A stretch of 64,000 nt of DNA from Streptomyces lincolnensis (GCF_001685355.1 NZ_CP016438.1:2294001-2358000), one strand, 5' to 3'. Positions 16,191 through 25,094 are shown, counted from the stretch's first letter. Numbers and translations are program-made. Notes: generated by a model from the letters alone, not told the origin.

Positions 16191-17534
16191 ATGGCGGAAC
16201 CGACGATGAGCGTGACGCCGTACTGGGAGCTGACGTTCGACGCGGACGGGGATCCGGACGGCGGGCGACGGGACAGGCTGCTCGCGGGCGTGGTGCAGCA
16301 CAAGGTCCGTGATCTGGTCGTCTTCGCGCACGGCTGGAACAGCGACCGCTCGGGCGCGACCCGCCTCTACAGCCGCTTCTTCGCGCCGTTCCCTGCGCTC
16401 GCCCCGACGGGGAAGCTCGGGTACGTCGGTGTGGTGTGGCCGTCGATGCGGTTCTCGGACGAGCCGATCCCGGACTTCCCGCGGTCCGTGGCCGCCGAGC
16501 TCCCGCCGCGTCCGGCGCTCGACAAGGACACCCGGCACGCGCTCCTTGAGACCTTTCCCGGCCGGGCCACCGTGATCGACCGGATCGCGCGGCTGCTGGA
16601 CCAGCAGCCGCGCGAGGAGGCCGAGTTGGAGGAGTTCGGGCGGCTGGTGCGGCTGCTGGTGGAGGTGGTCCCGGCCGGTCCGCAGGTGCTGTTCGCCGCG
16701 GACACCCTGGCGGAGGGCGTGCCGCAGGACGAGCCCCTGATGTTCGCGCGGCCCACGGCGGAGGTCTGCGAGGAGTTCGCGCGGGCGCTCGCCGAGACCG
16801 AATCCCCGGGCGGGACCGCGCAGTTCTCGATCCCCAACCCGTGGCACGGCGGGCACGAACTGCTGCGGCAGGCGACGTACTACGCGATGAAGCGGCGCGC
16901 GGGGACGGTCGGCGAGCGCGGACTCGGCCGAGTGATCGGCCAGCTCGCCGCGAAGGCGCCCGCCCTGCGGGTGCATCTGGTGGGGCACAGCTTCGGCGCG
17001 CGGCTGGTGTCGTTCGCACTGCGCGGGCTGCCGGAGGGGGTGCGGACGGTGAAGGCGGTGACCCTGCTCCAAGGGGCGTTCTCCCACTACGCGTTCGCGC
17101 CCCGGCTGCCGCACGACACGCGCGCGGGAGGCGTGCTCCAGGGGCAGCAGCTGCGGATCGACGGGCCCCTGGTGTGCTGCCACTCACGGCACGACTCGGC
17201 CCTCGGGACCATCTACCCGCTCGCCTCCCGGATGGCGGGCCACGACCGGGAGTTCCGGGACGACGACACCCCCGAGTCGGTGGCGGGCCTCGATGTGGGG
17301 CGGTCCCTGCGGACCCGGTGGGGGGCGCTCGGGTACGGCGGGGTGCAGGCGGTGCCGGGCACGCGGGCGCTCACCCTCGCGGCCGCGCTCACCGCGCAGT
17401 TGCCCGCCTCGGGGTGCGTGAACGTGGACGCGGCCGAGGTGGTCCGGCGGGGCGGGGCGCCCGCCGGCGCGCACAGCGACATCGCGCACCGGGAGCTGGC
17501 ACAGCTGGTGGTGGCGGCGGGCCGCGTCCAGTGA
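16191..17534 (+). CDS. Alpha/beta-hydrolase-fold serine hydrolase, unknown substrate
   Basis: The 447-residue protein has an oxyanion-type motif after beta-3 (LVVFAHGWNSD, residues 42-52) and the nucleophile elbow LVGHSFGA with Ser267. Candidates for the acid and histidine are CHSRHDSALG and the C-terminal AHSDIAHRE. No signal peptide or membrane segment is seen, so it is probably cytosolic. An about 200-residue insertion between the two motifs, rich in Glu, Leu and Arg, distinguishes it from simple esterases. The ATG follows GGGGGAT, a weak ribosome-binding site. It stands alone. Lipase, esterase or peptidase activity cannot be told apart. Confidence 0.78.
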   Translation: MAEPTMSVTPYWELTFDADGDPDGGRRDRLLAGVVQHKVRDLVVFAHGWNSDRSGATRLYSRFFAPFPALAPTGKLGYVGVVWPSMRFSDEPIPDFPRSVAAELPPRPALDKDTRHALLETFPGRATVIDRIARLLDQQPREEAELEEFGRLVRLLVEVVPAGPQVLFAADTLAEGVPQDEPLMFARPTAEVCEEFARALAETESPGGTAQFSIPNPWHGGHELLRQATYYAMKRRAGTVGERGLGRVIGQLAAKAPALRVHLVGHSFGARLVSFALRGLPEGVRTVKAVTLLQGAFSHYAFAPRLPHDTRAGGVLQGQQLRIDGPLVCCHSRHDSALGTIYPLASRMAGHDREFRDDDTPESVAGLDVGRSLRTRWGALGYGGVQAVPGTRALTLAAALTAQLPASGCVNVDAAEVVRRGGAPAGAHSDIAHRELAQLVVAAGRVQ

Positions 17535-17540
17535 CCCGCC

Positions 17541-17556
17541 GCCGACCGTCGTCGGC
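17541..17556. terminator. Short convergent terminator hairpin
   Basis: GCCGAC and GTCGGC form a six-base-pair stem around a four-base loop between the convergent hydrolase and penicillin acylase genes. It is short, so its strength is uncertain. Confidence 0.4.
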
Positions 17557-20343
17557 CTACCGGTGCGAGGTGAACTCCACGACCTGCTGGTAGGTCGGCC
17601 GGTTCTGCCAGCTGATGTTGTAGTGCTTGATGCCGCCGAGGGTGCGCTGGACGATCGAGTCGGCGCACCACTGGTTGCCCGCGGCGCACAGGTCGTCGCC
17701 GGGGTAGACCTGGGCCGCGGTCCGGCCGGCCGCCTGCTTCAGCGAGCCGATCAGGACGTCCCGGCAGGCGCTGAGGCTGCCGCCGCCGCAGTACTTGCGC
17801 GCGAGCGGCCCCTGGACCGACTCACCGAGCACCGAACGGATGTCCTTGTCGACATAGCTCCACCAGCCGTACTGGAAGGAGCTTCCGGCGTGCGCCCCGG
17901 TCGGGCCGTGGGCGGCGAAGGGGGCCTCGTCGACGGGCAGGTTGGCGGTGAAGGCGGTGTACAGGTCGCTGCCGAGTCCCGGTTCGAACTCGGCCTTGAC
18001 CAGCAGCGGCCACCAGGCGTCCAGGACGCGGATCGCGTCCGCGTGGGCGTAGGTCTTCGAACCGGCCGACGTCTCCGTGCGCTTGGCACCGGCCGTCACC
18101 CACGCCTGGAGCTTGGTCACGGCCGCCGCGGCCGTCGAGTCGGTCACCGGTGAGCTGGTGACGACCTTCAGCAGGTCCGGCAGGACGTCCTCCGCCCGCA
18201 GGTCGGCCAGGGCGGCGTCGGCCATGGCCTTCACCAGCTGGGCCCGGGTGACCCCGCCCGCGGCGACCAGTTTCTTCACCCGGTCGTCGAGGAGGTTGCC
18301 GCGGTGGACCGAGCCGTTGCCCCAGGGGGCGGTGGTGTAGTCCCTGGCCTGCTTGTTGTTCCAGGAGATGTAGTAGTCCTGGTCCATGGAGTGGGGGTGG
18401 GCGGAGGCCGGCGTGTACTGGGCCGTGTTGGTCGCCGGGTTCCAGTTCCGCCACTCGTACGACGGCTGCGCCCACACCGGGAACTCGGCGTCGACGCCGG
18501 TCGCGCGCACCGGGTTGTCGCCGCTGTTGTAGTACGCGGTGTGCTCGGAGTCGGCGTAGAACCAGTTGAAGGTGTAGTTGATGTGCTGCACCGCCTGCTG
18601 GAAGTCCTCGGGGCCCTTGACGTAGTCCGGGTCGTTCAGCATCTGGAAGCCGATGATCGAGTCGGCCTCGTGCAGGTAGGAGGAGCGCAGGGTGGTGTAG
18701 GCGACCTTCTTGCCGCCGACGGTGGCCCGGTACTCGACCGGCCCGTACTTGGTGCGCCAGACCCGCATCGTGTACGACCCCGCCGCGGTGCCGTCGGCCG
18801 TGGTGGGCACCCAGGCGTTCTTCCGCTCGACCTTCTCCATGGGCGTGCAGGTGCCGCGGTACAGGTAGTGGTGGTCGTCCTGGCACAGCTCGACGGCGTA
18901 GGTGTCGATGATGTCCTGGCCGGAGGTGGTGGCGCTCCACGCGTAGTCCTGGCCGCGGCCCAGCTCGACGTACATGCTCAGGCCCGCGAAGGAGGCGCCG
19001 CGGGCGCTGATGCCGGGGCCCTGGATCTCCTGGAGCATGAGCAGCTGGGGTGCGAAGTAGCCGGTCTGCGGGCCGAAGACGGCGATCGGGTTGCCGCTCG
19101 CGGTGTGCTCGCCGCTCACCACCAGGGCGTTGGACATACCGCGCTTGGCGGAGGTGACGGCCGCCTTCGCCGCCGTGGTGGAGGCGGTGGTGGCGCCGGC
19201 GGCCGCCGCGCTGCCGGTGCGGTCGTGGACGAGCTGTTCCCCGGTCACCGTGCCGGGGTCGGGCAGGGCCTCGCCCTGCGGGTCGGCGGGCTTGGTGGCG
19301 TAGGGGAAGCTGCCGTCGTGGACGGTGAGGACCGCCTCGGGGTCGTTGCGCTCGCGGAAGGACTCCCAGACCTCGGTGCCCTGGGCGACGCCGTACTTCT
19401 GCTGGGCGGCGAGCAGCGAGAGGGCGTTGTTGACCTCGCCGCCGCCTCCGGAGCCGAAGAGCGCGCCGATGACGGAGGCCAGCGCGACCAGGTCGGTGGG
19501 CTTGAAGTGGTCGATCGTGCCGGCGTTGGTGACGGAGTCCTTGTGGCCGGTCAGGACGTACTCGCCGGGGAAGTAGCGGCCGCTGTCGGAGGCGTCGATG
19601 TAGGCGTTGATACCGGCGACGTAGGCGTCGACGTCGGCGAGGGCCAGCTTGCCGCGGTCGCCGGCCGCCGCGGCCGCGCTGTCGATCTGGGCCTGGAGAT
19701 CGGCCTCGGTGTAGGGGGCGCTGCGCCAGAACTGCTGCTCCAGGCCCTGGTTGGACGGGGCTCCGCCCGCGAAGGGGGTCAGCTGTCCGCGTCCCACGTG
19801 CCGGAAGACGTCCATGAGCCACAGGCGGTCCTGGGCCGCCGCATAGCCCGCGCCGAACTCCGTGCCGTATCGGGTGGTACCGGTGATGTGCGGCACACCC
19901 GTCTTCTTGTCGCGGACGATCGTCACGTCGCTGCGGCCGGCGGGCTTGAGCGTGGAGGCGACCTGATCGGCGGGGACCCCGAACGACGCGTCGTTGAAGA
20001 AGGTGTTGATGGTGGTGTCGGTGAGCGACGGGTAGCCCTTGGCCAGGTTGGCGTAGGGGCCGAGCTGGTCCTCGGCGTGCTCGGGCTGACTGCCGAACGC
20101 CTGGTTGAGCAGGATCTGCGCGAGGGTGGCGTTGCCGTTCTGGCCGGGCGGCAGGATGTCGGAACACTGGTTGCCGCAGTGGTCGTTGGCCACCGCTGCC
20201 TCCGCGGCCACCGAGGGGGCCTGGGCGAGCGGGGACAAGAGACCGGCGATCAGCGCGCATACGGATGCGGACTTCAGGAACCCGGTGAGTCTGCCGGGAG
20301 TTCTCAGTCTGTCGAGAGCGGTGCGTGAGGTGCGCCGTGACAT
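17557..20343 (-). CDS. Secreted penicillin acylase-family amidohydrolase (Ntn hydrolase)
   Basis: The 928-residue precursor starts with a Sec signal (about residues 20-50, ending ...VAAEA). The alpha-subunit region holds DKKTGVPHITG and AQDRLWLMDVFR, typical of the family, and after a Ser/Ala/Thr-rich spacer comes RGMSNALVV. Ser404 there is the expected new N-terminal nucleophile of the beta subunit after autocatalytic cleavage. Members hydrolyse penicillins, acyl-homoserine lactones or lipopeptide side chains (aculeacin acylase); Streptomyces homologues often act on the last two. The ATG at 20343 was chosen because it begins the signal peptide, rather than an upstream ATG. It is monocistronic. 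Confidence 0.92.
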   Translation of the reverse strand: MSRRTSRTALDRLRTPGRLTGFLKSASVCALIAGLLSPLAQAPSVAAEAAVANDHCGNQCSDILPPGQNGNATLAQILLNQAFGSQPEHAEDQLGPYANLAKGYPSLTDTTINTFFNDASFGVPADQVASTLKPAGRSDVTIVRDKKTGVPHITGTTRYGTEFGAGYAAAQDRLWLMDVFRHVGRGQLTPFAGGAPSNQGLEQQFWRSAPYTEADLQAQIDSAAAAAGDRGKLALADVDAYVAGINAYIDASDSGRYFPGEYVLTGHKDSVTNAGTIDHFKPTDLVALASVIGALFGSGGGGEVNNALSLLAAQQKYGVAQGTEVWESFRERNDPEAVLTVHDGSFPYATKPADPQGEALPDPGTVTGEQLVHDRTGSAAAAGATTASTTAAKAAVTSAKRGMSNALVVSGEHTASGNPIAVFGPQTGYFAPQLLMLQEIQGPGISARGASFAGLSMYVELGRGQDYAWSATTSGQDIIDTYAVELCQDDHHYLYRGTCTPMEKVERKNAWVPTTADGTAAGSYTMRVWRTKYGPVEYRATVGGKKVAYTTLRSSYLHEADSIIGFQMLNDPDYVKGPEDFQQAVQHINYTFNWFYADSEHTAYYNSGDNPVRATGVDAEFPVWAQPSYEWRNWNPATNTAQYTPASAHPHSMDQDYYISWNNKQARDYTTAPWGNGSVHRGNLLDDRVKKLVAAGGVTRAQLVKAMADAALADLRAEDVLPDLLKVVTSSPVTDSTAAAAVTKLQAWVTAGAKRTETSAGSKTYAHADAIRVLDAWWPLLVKAEFEPGLGSDLYTAFTANLPVDEAPFAAHGPTGAHAGSSFQYGWWSYVDKDIRSVLGESVQGPLARKYCGGGSLSACRDVLIGSLKQAAGRTAAQVYPGDDLCAAGNQWCADSIVQRTLGGIKHYNISWQNRPTYQQVVEFTSHR

Positions 20344-20575
20344 GGCAGCTCCTACCGACGGGGGGTGAGCCGGGATGTTACCGGCGGTATCCCCGGGATT
20401 GAAGGTGAACATGCGTCACTTTTTGGAGTCGGTGCCATGGGTTATGGAGGCCATCGGAAATCGGATGGAGCCAAAAAGCTTGTCGATACGTCTATTCGTC
20501 AACGTCGCGCGAAATCCGCGCGGCGACGCCGAAGTGACCGAAGTACAGGTGCAGGTGTGACGGAGGTGCAGGGCG

Positions 20576-21178
20576 ATGGCCGGTTTCCGGAGTCTGGCGA
20601 GACAGGTGCGCGATCCACGGTGCGATCTGGCGCTACGGCGTTACTCGCTCCGCAAGTGCCTCGAAAGGTTCGCTCCTTACGGGCACAGGGCGACCTGGGA
20701 CCATTTGTGCTCCCGGGCGGGTTTCGGTCCTGAGGACCGCTCCCCCGACCCAGCGCGGCTCGTGGCCGCACTGGAGGAGTTGGAGGAGGCGCGTTCGGTC
20801 TGGCAGGCCTACGAGGTCGAGTTCGCCGAGCGGCGCAAGAAGGAGAAGCACGACGGGCTGCGCAGGCCGGGCAGCGTGGACGACTGGCACCGGCTGACCT
20901 GGGGCGGTTTCGGAGTCGCCTGGTGCGACGACCCCAGGGTCCACCCCCATCAATCGCTGGCGGAGGTACTGCGCCGGCTGATCTCCGCACTGGAGCGGGA
21001 ACCGGGCTCGGAGTGCCCGGCGTGCGGCGGGGAGCGCCTCGTCTGGAAGTACGAACTGGACCACGAACCCTCCACGGGTCCGGTCTGCACGGACTGCGGA
21101 ATTCTCGTGCCGCGTCCCGTGCTCACGCCCGAGGCACTGGCGGACGCCAGGCGCGGACGGCTGCTGGTGTCGGCCTGA
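20576..21178 (+). CDS. Hypothetical protein with C-terminal zinc ribbon
   Basis: The 200-residue protein is charged and soluble. Residues about 155-185 hold paired cysteines (CPACGG and CTDCG, about 20 residues apart) forming a zinc-ribbon-like site, while the first 130 residues are helical with many Arg, Trp and Glu. The ATG at 20576 is supported by GGAGGTG eight bases upstream. The neighbouring genes give no pathway clue: a divergent penicillin acylase on one side, a BKACE enzyme on the other. I do not recognise the family; nucleic-acid binding is possible because of the ribbon and basic N-terminus, but is not shown. Confidence 0.75.
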   Translation: MAGFRSLARQVRDPRCDLALRRYSLRKCLERFAPYGHRATWDHLCSRAGFGPEDRSPDPARLVAALEELEEARSVWQAYEVEFAERRKKEKHDGLRRPGSVDDWHRLTWGGFGVAWCDDPRVHPHQSLAEVLRRLISALEREPGSECPACGGERLVWKYELDHEPSTGPVCTDCGILVPRPVLTPEALADARRGRLLVSA

Positions 21179-21352
21179 CCGAGGCCACCGCATCGACCGG
21201 ACCGACCGGGCGAGCATAGGAACCGAGCGTGCGGGGGTGCGCCGGGGATGCCGCACCCCCCGACTGTTCGCTGTCGGGCCCAGGGCCCTTCCGATGGCCC
21301 TGGCCGAGTGGGGTGCCGGGCCGTTGTCCGTGGCGGCTGGCACCATCGAGTC

Positions 21353-22084
21353 ATGGTTCAGGTGTGTCTCAACGGTTCTCGGGGAGCCGTCGACGGTGCG
21401 ACGGTGCCGCTGACGCCGCAGGCGATGGCCGATTCCGCGGCCGAGGCCGTAGCCGCCGGGGCGACGGACATCCATGTCCACCCCAAGACACCGTGCGGGC
21501 GGGACACCTTGTCGCCGCGGTTCGTCGCGGACACCGTGCGGGCGCTGCGCGCGCGGGTGGCGGTGCCGGTCGGCGTGACCACGGGCGCCTGGGCGGAGCC
21601 CGACCCCGCGGCCCGCCTCGAGCGGATCCGGGACTGGACCGTGCTGCCCGACCACGCCTCGGTCAACTGGCACGAGCCGGGCGCCGAGGAGATCGCCGCC
21701 GCCCTGATCGGCCTGGGGGTCGGCGTGGAGGCGGGCATCTGGTCCGGGACGGACGGGGCGGCCCGGTTCGCCGTCTCTCCCCTGCGTTCCAAAGTGCTGC
21801 GCGTGCTCGCGGAGGTGACGGACACCTCGCCCGACACGGCCGAGAACACCGCGCGGATCCTGCTGACCGACCTGGGCCATGCCCTCCCCCGCCGGCCCGT
21901 CCTCCTGCACGGCGAGGACGGCGGCGCATGGCCGGTGCTCCGGCTGGCCGGCCGGCTCGGCCTCGCGACCCGCATCGGACTGGAGGACACCCTGCTGCTG
22001 CCGGACGGGGAACGGGCGCTGTCCAACACTCAGTTGGTGGCCGGTGCGCTGTCCCAGTACGGATCGGCCCAGCGCCGGTCATAG
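21353..22084 (+). CDS. BKACE (beta-keto acid cleavage, DUF849) enzyme
   Basis: The 243-residue protein belongs to the family of 3-keto-5-aminohexanoate cleavage enzymes. It has the zinc-binding DIHVHPKTPCGRD motif near residue 40, NWHEPGAEEIA in the middle and LLHGEDGGAW in the second half. These enzymes use acetyl-CoA and Zn2+ to cleave beta-keto acids, exchanging acyl groups. At 243 residues it is shorter than the usual 270-310. The ATG at 21353 is preferred to a start 35 codons earlier, whose residues look non-coding. Its end overlaps the convergent gene by 55 bases. The substrate is unknown. Confidence 0.85.
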   Translation: MVQVCLNGSRGAVDGATVPLTPQAMADSAAEAVAAGATDIHVHPKTPCGRDTLSPRFVADTVRALRARVAVPVGVTTGAWAEPDPAARLERIRDWTVLPDHASVNWHEPGAEEIAAALIGLGVGVEAGIWSGTDGAARFAVSPLRSKVLRVLAEVTDTSPDTAENTARILLTDLGHALPRRPVLLHGEDGGAWPVLRLAGRLGLATRIGLEDTLLLPDGERALSNTQLVAGALSQYGSAQRRS

Positions 22085-22764
22085 GGCAGGGCGAGCAGCT
22101 CGGCCCGGGTCGCCAGATCGGTCTCGCCCTGGGCACGCAGCCGGACGGCACCGGGACCGGCCAGCCAGGAGCGCAGGTCCGCGACACCGGCGTCCTCGCT
22201 GTCGTGGTACCACCAGGTGAACGGGGAGGAATCGCTCAGCAGGTCGTAGAGCCAGACGTCGGCGCAGTGGGCGAGGTGCGCGTCGGCGACCGGCCCACGG
22301 CTCCATCGGTCGAGGAACGGGACCACCGTCCGGGCGATGGTGGCGCAGGTGGCGAAGATGTCGTCGATGCCGTACGGCGGCTCGGGCGAGGTGAGGGCGT
22401 GGTGCCACCAGGCATCGAGGAACGCCTCGATCGCGGCGGCCTGCTCGGCCGGCCAGGACCGCCAGTCCACCCGGGACAGCCCGTGGGCTCCGTAGCCGAT
22501 CGAGCCCAGGCTGCCGTCGGCCATGGCCCGCGCGGCCGGTGGCAGCAGGCGCCGCATCGAGGCCGCGTGGTCGTCGAAGTGGTCGGGCACCTCGAAGAGG
22601 TAGTACCGCACGACGTCCACGGGCACCCGCACGTGGGGCGTGCGCAGATACGCGGTCTCCTCGGGCGCGTGGCAGTAACCGCAGCCGGTCTCGTCGGCGC
22701 TCACGCATCCGTCGAAGACGGTGTCGATGTCCGCGAGGGCGGCGTCAAGGGTGATTGGGGACAT
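22030..22764 (-). CDS. Hypothetical protein
   Basis: The 244-residue protein is acidic and rich in Trp, Asp and Ala, with a CGYCHAPEET motif near residue 32 that could bind metal (two cysteines and a histidine), and no signal or membrane segment. The ATG at 22764 is used; a GTG ten codons upstream is possible. Its last 55 bases overlap the end of the convergent BKACE gene, which is unusual because both coding frames must be kept. It resembles conserved actinobacterial proteins of unknown function, perhaps immunity- or SMI1-like in architecture, but no assignment is justified. Confidence 0.72.
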   Translation of the reverse strand: MSPITLDAALADIDTVFDGCVSADETGCGYCHAPEETAYLRTPHVRVPVDVVRYYLFEVPDHFDDHAASMRRLLPPAARAMADGSLGSIGYGAHGLSRVDWRSWPAEQAAAIEAFLDAWWHHALTSPEPPYGIDDIFATCATIARTVVPFLDRWSRGPVADAHLAHCADVWLYDLLSDSSPFTWWYHDSEDAGVADLRSWLAGPGAVRLRAQGETDLATRAELLALPYDRRWADPYWDSAPATN

Positions 22765-22922
22765 GGGAGTCGGTCCCGTCGGGACTCCGTGCACGGCCTG
22801 TCGGCCGACCGAAGAGCGCGACGTTACCAGCCGCTAATCCGATCGCTCCACCCCTTTCCGGTCCGCACAGTGGGAGGCGATGAGACCTGCCCGAGGAACT
22901 CCCTGAACGATGAGGTGTCCCC

Positions 22923-23999
22923 ATGTCGACGCTCCGCGTCACCGCCGAAGTGCTGACCGTCCACGAGCATCCCGACGCCGACGCGCTCGAACTGGCCCAG
23001 GTGGGCCTGTACCGGGCCGTCGTCGCCAAGGGCGCGTACCGCACCGGCGAGGCCGCCGTGTACATCCCCGAGCAGTCGGTGCTGCCGGCCGCGCTGATCG
23101 AGGAACTGGGGCTGACCGGGCGGCTCGCGGGCGGGAAGTCCGACCGGGTGAAGGCGGTGCGGCTGCGCGGTGAGCTGTCGCAGGGGATCGTCTGCCGGCC
23201 GCGGGCGCTGGCCGACGTGGACCTGGTACGCGCGGCGGCGGACGGCACGGACTTCGCGGAGCGGCTCGGGATCACGAAGTGGGTGCCGCCGATCCCGCCG
23301 ACCATGAGCGGCGACGTCGAGGCCGCGTCCGATCTGCTGCCGTGGGTCGACGTCGAGAACATCCAGCGCTACCCGGACATCCTCACCCCGGGTGAGCCGG
23401 TCGTGCTGACCGAGAAGCTGCACGGCTCGGCCTGCCTGCTGACGTACGTCGCCGACGAGAAACGGGTGTACGTCTCCTCCAAGGGTTTCGGGTCCAAGTC
23501 CCTGGCGCTGAAGGAGGACCCGCGCAATCTGTACTGGCGGGCGGTGCGGGGGCACGGGGTCGCCGAGGCCGCGGCCGTGCTCGCCGACCGGCTGGGCGCA
23601 CGGCGCGTCGGGATCTTCGGGGAGGTGTTCGGCGCGGGCGTGCAGGACCTGACCTACGGCGCGGACGGGCGGCGGGAGTCCCTCGGGTACGCCGTGTTCG
23701 ACGTGTCCGCGGACATCGGCCAGGCCGTGCGCTGGCTGGACCCGGCGGAGGTCGTCGAACTGCTCGGCGGGAAGCTGCCGTTGGTGCCCGCCGTGTACGA
23801 GGGGCCGTACGACGTCTCCCGCGTGCTGGAGCTGGCGAGCGGGCGGGAGACCATGTCGGGGCGCGAACTGCATCTGCGCGAGGGAGTTGTCGTACGGCCG
23901 GCCGGTGAGCGGTACAGCGCGGTGACCGGCGGGCGGGCGATCGCGAAGGCGGTCAGCCCCGCGTACCTGACCCGCAAGGGCGGCACGGAGTACGAGTGA
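22923..23999 (+). CDS. RNA ligase, DRB0094/Rnl5 type
   Basis: The 358-residue protein is a nucleotidyltransferase ligase. The N-terminal about 120 residues match an OB-like module (starting TAEVLTVHEHPDADALEL), as in Deinococcus RNA ligase. The catalytic domain follows: motif I is Lys165 in TEKLHG, motif III is in GIFGEVFGAGV, motif IV is LREGVVVRP and motif V is AIAKAVS. It should seal RNA 3'-OH to 5'-phosphate ends with ATP in the cytosol. No RNA end-processing partner (polynucleotide kinase or phosphatase) is adjacent, so its role in RNA repair is open. A bidirectional terminator follows. Confidence 0.88.
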   Translation: MSTLRVTAEVLTVHEHPDADALELAQVGLYRAVVAKGAYRTGEAAVYIPEQSVLPAALIEELGLTGRLAGGKSDRVKAVRLRGELSQGIVCRPRALADVDLVRAAADGTDFAERLGITKWVPPIPPTMSGDVEAASDLLPWVDVENIQRYPDILTPGEPVVLTEKLHGSACLLTYVADEKRVYVSSKGFGSKSLALKEDPRNLYWRAVRGHGVAEAAAVLADRLGARRVGIFGEVFGAGVQDLTYGADGRRESLGYAVFDVSADIGQAVRWLDPAEVVELLGGKLPLVPAVYEGPYDVSRVLELASGRETMSGRELHLREGVVVRPAGERYSAVTGGRAIAKAVSPAYLTRKGGTEYE

Positions 24000-24023
24000 T
24001 CCCACCCGAGGGGCACCCGCGGC

Positions 24024-24051
24024 AGGGGACGGCATGCACCGGCCGTCCCCT
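24024..24051. terminator. Bidirectional terminator between RNA ligase and soxR
   Basis: A perfect 10-base-pair stem (24024-24033 with 24042-24051) with an eight-base loop lies directly after the ligase stop and ends on the first base of the soxR stop codon, serving both convergent genes. Confidence 0.85.
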
Positions 24052-24527
24052 CATCCGCGCCGCTCCCGGCTCTTTTCCACCAGCAACCGCGACCCCGCCC
24101 CCAGCCGCTCCCCGAACACGTCGTCCGGGTTGGACAGCACACATGTGTCCATGGACAGGCACCCGCACCCGATGCAGTCGGTCAGGTGGTCCCGCAACCG
24201 GTTCAACTGCTTGATGCGCTCGTCGAGTTCGGAGCGCCAGGCCTCGGAGAGGTGGGCCCAGTCCTCGCGGGTGGGGGTGCGCTCCTCGGGGAGTTGGGCG
24301 AGGGCCTCGCGGATCGTGGCGAGGGGGATGCCGACGCGCTGGGCGGCGCGGACGAAGGCGACCCGGCGCAGCGCGTCACGGGAGTAGCGGCGCTGGTTGC
24401 CCGCGGTGCGGCGGCTGCTGATCAGGCCCTTGGACTCGTAGAAGTGCAGGGCGGAGACGGCGGCGCCGCTGCGGGCGGCGAGCTGGCCGACCGTGAGTTC
24501 ATGGATCTTCTCGGGAATCTGGGGCAC
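24051..24527 (-). CDS. soxR: SoxR redox-sensing MerR-family regulator
   Basis: The 158-residue protein has a MerR winged-helix domain (residues about 10-80, with [12 protein letters not shown]), a dimerisation helix, and a [2Fe-2S] cluster motif Cys118-x2-Cys121-x-Cys123-x5-Cys129, which is diagnostic for SoxR. In Streptomyces SoxR senses redox-active secondary metabolites rather than superoxide and activates a few target genes. It starts with GTG. It is divergent from maoC, but the intergenic region shows no clear SoxR dyad (the CCTCAA half-site was looked for and not seen), so its targets are probably elsewhere. Confidence 0.95.
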   Translation of the reverse strand: MPQIPEKIHELTVGQLAARSGAAVSALHFYESKGLISSRRTAGNQRRYSRDALRRVAFVRAAQRVGIPLATIREALAQLPEERTPTREDWAHLSEAWRSELDERIKQLNRLRDHLTDCIGCGCLSMDTCVLSNPDDVFGERLGAGSRLLVEKSRERRG

Positions 24528-24564
24528 CCCTCGAACCCTACCCAGTCACCATCCGAGGGGTCCG

Positions 24565-24607
24565 TTGACAGGTCCTCCCCGGCCGACCATGCTAAGCAGT
24601 CGCTTAG
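24565..24607 (+). promoter_or_regulatory. maoC promoter with TetR-type operator
   Basis: TTGACA at 24565-24570 is a consensus -35 box. Around 18 bases later ATGCTA may be the -10, and the dyad CTAAGCAGTCGCTTAG (24592-24607) covers that position. A related sequence precedes the tetR gene at 25753, so repression by that TetR is likely. Confidence 0.6.
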
Positions 24608-24632
24608 ATTTTTGTGACAAGGAGGCCGGGAC

Positions 24633-25094
24633 ATGGCAGAGCCGAGGATCTTCACGGGCGCCGACGATCTGAAGGCGGCGGTGGGCGAGCGGTTGGGGTA
24701 CACCGACTGGCTGGAGGTCGACCAGAAGCGGATCGACCTGTTCGCCGAGGCCACCGGTGACCACCAGTGGATTCACGTCGACCCGGAGAAGGCCGCCGCC
24801 GGGCCCTTCGGCACCACCATCGCGCACGGCTACCTCACCCTCTCGCTGCTACCGCTCTTCGGCCCGCAGCTGATCACGGTCGAGGGCGTGCGGATGGGCG
24901 TCAACTACGGGACGAACAAGGTCCGTTTCCCCGCCCCGGTCCCGGTCGGCTCCCGGCTGCGCGCCACCGCCACGATCACGGGTGTCGACGACGTCAGCGG
25001 CGGCGTCCAGGTCACCGTCGCGTTCACGGTGGAGCGCGAGGGCGGCGACAAGCCGGTGTGCGTCGCCGAGTCGGTGTCCCGGTACTACCTCTAG
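24633..25094 (+). CDS. MaoC-like (R)-specific enoyl-CoA hydratase
   Basis: The 153-residue protein is a single-hotdog MaoC dehydratase. It has the hydratase-2 active-site pattern FAEATGDHQWIHVD followed by GPFGTTIAHGYLTLSL, in which the Asp and His hydrate the enoyl-CoA double bond. At this length it works as a homodimer. It could supply or drain 3-hydroxyacyl-CoA in fatty-acid metabolism. The ATG is preceded by a strong AAGGAGG. The promoter carries a dyad shared with the convergent tetR gene, which is 30 bases away across a terminator, suggesting local control by that regulator. Confidence 0.92.
   Translation: MAEPRIFTGADDLKAAVGERLGYTDWLEVDQKRIDLFAEATGDHQWIHVDPEKAAAGPFGTTIAHGYLTLSLLPLFGPQLITVEGVRMGVNYGTNKVRFPAPVPVGSRLRATATITGVDDVSGGVQVTVAFTVEREGGDKPVCVAESVSRYYL

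Noticed and set aside
18304..20328. Long plus-strand frame over the penicillin acylase gene
   Set aside because: The composition is Gly/Val/Arg repeat-like without any motif, and the minus-strand frame is a full Ntn hydrolase.
20375..20560. 61-codon open frame upstream of the zinc-ribbon protein
   Set aside because: Atypical codons for this genome, no ribosome-binding site, and it lies across the AT-rich acylase promoter region.
24528..24632. SoxR binding site in the soxR/maoC intergenic region
   Set aside because: The CCTCAA-type half-sites of SoxR dyads are absent; the visible dyad is of TetR type.
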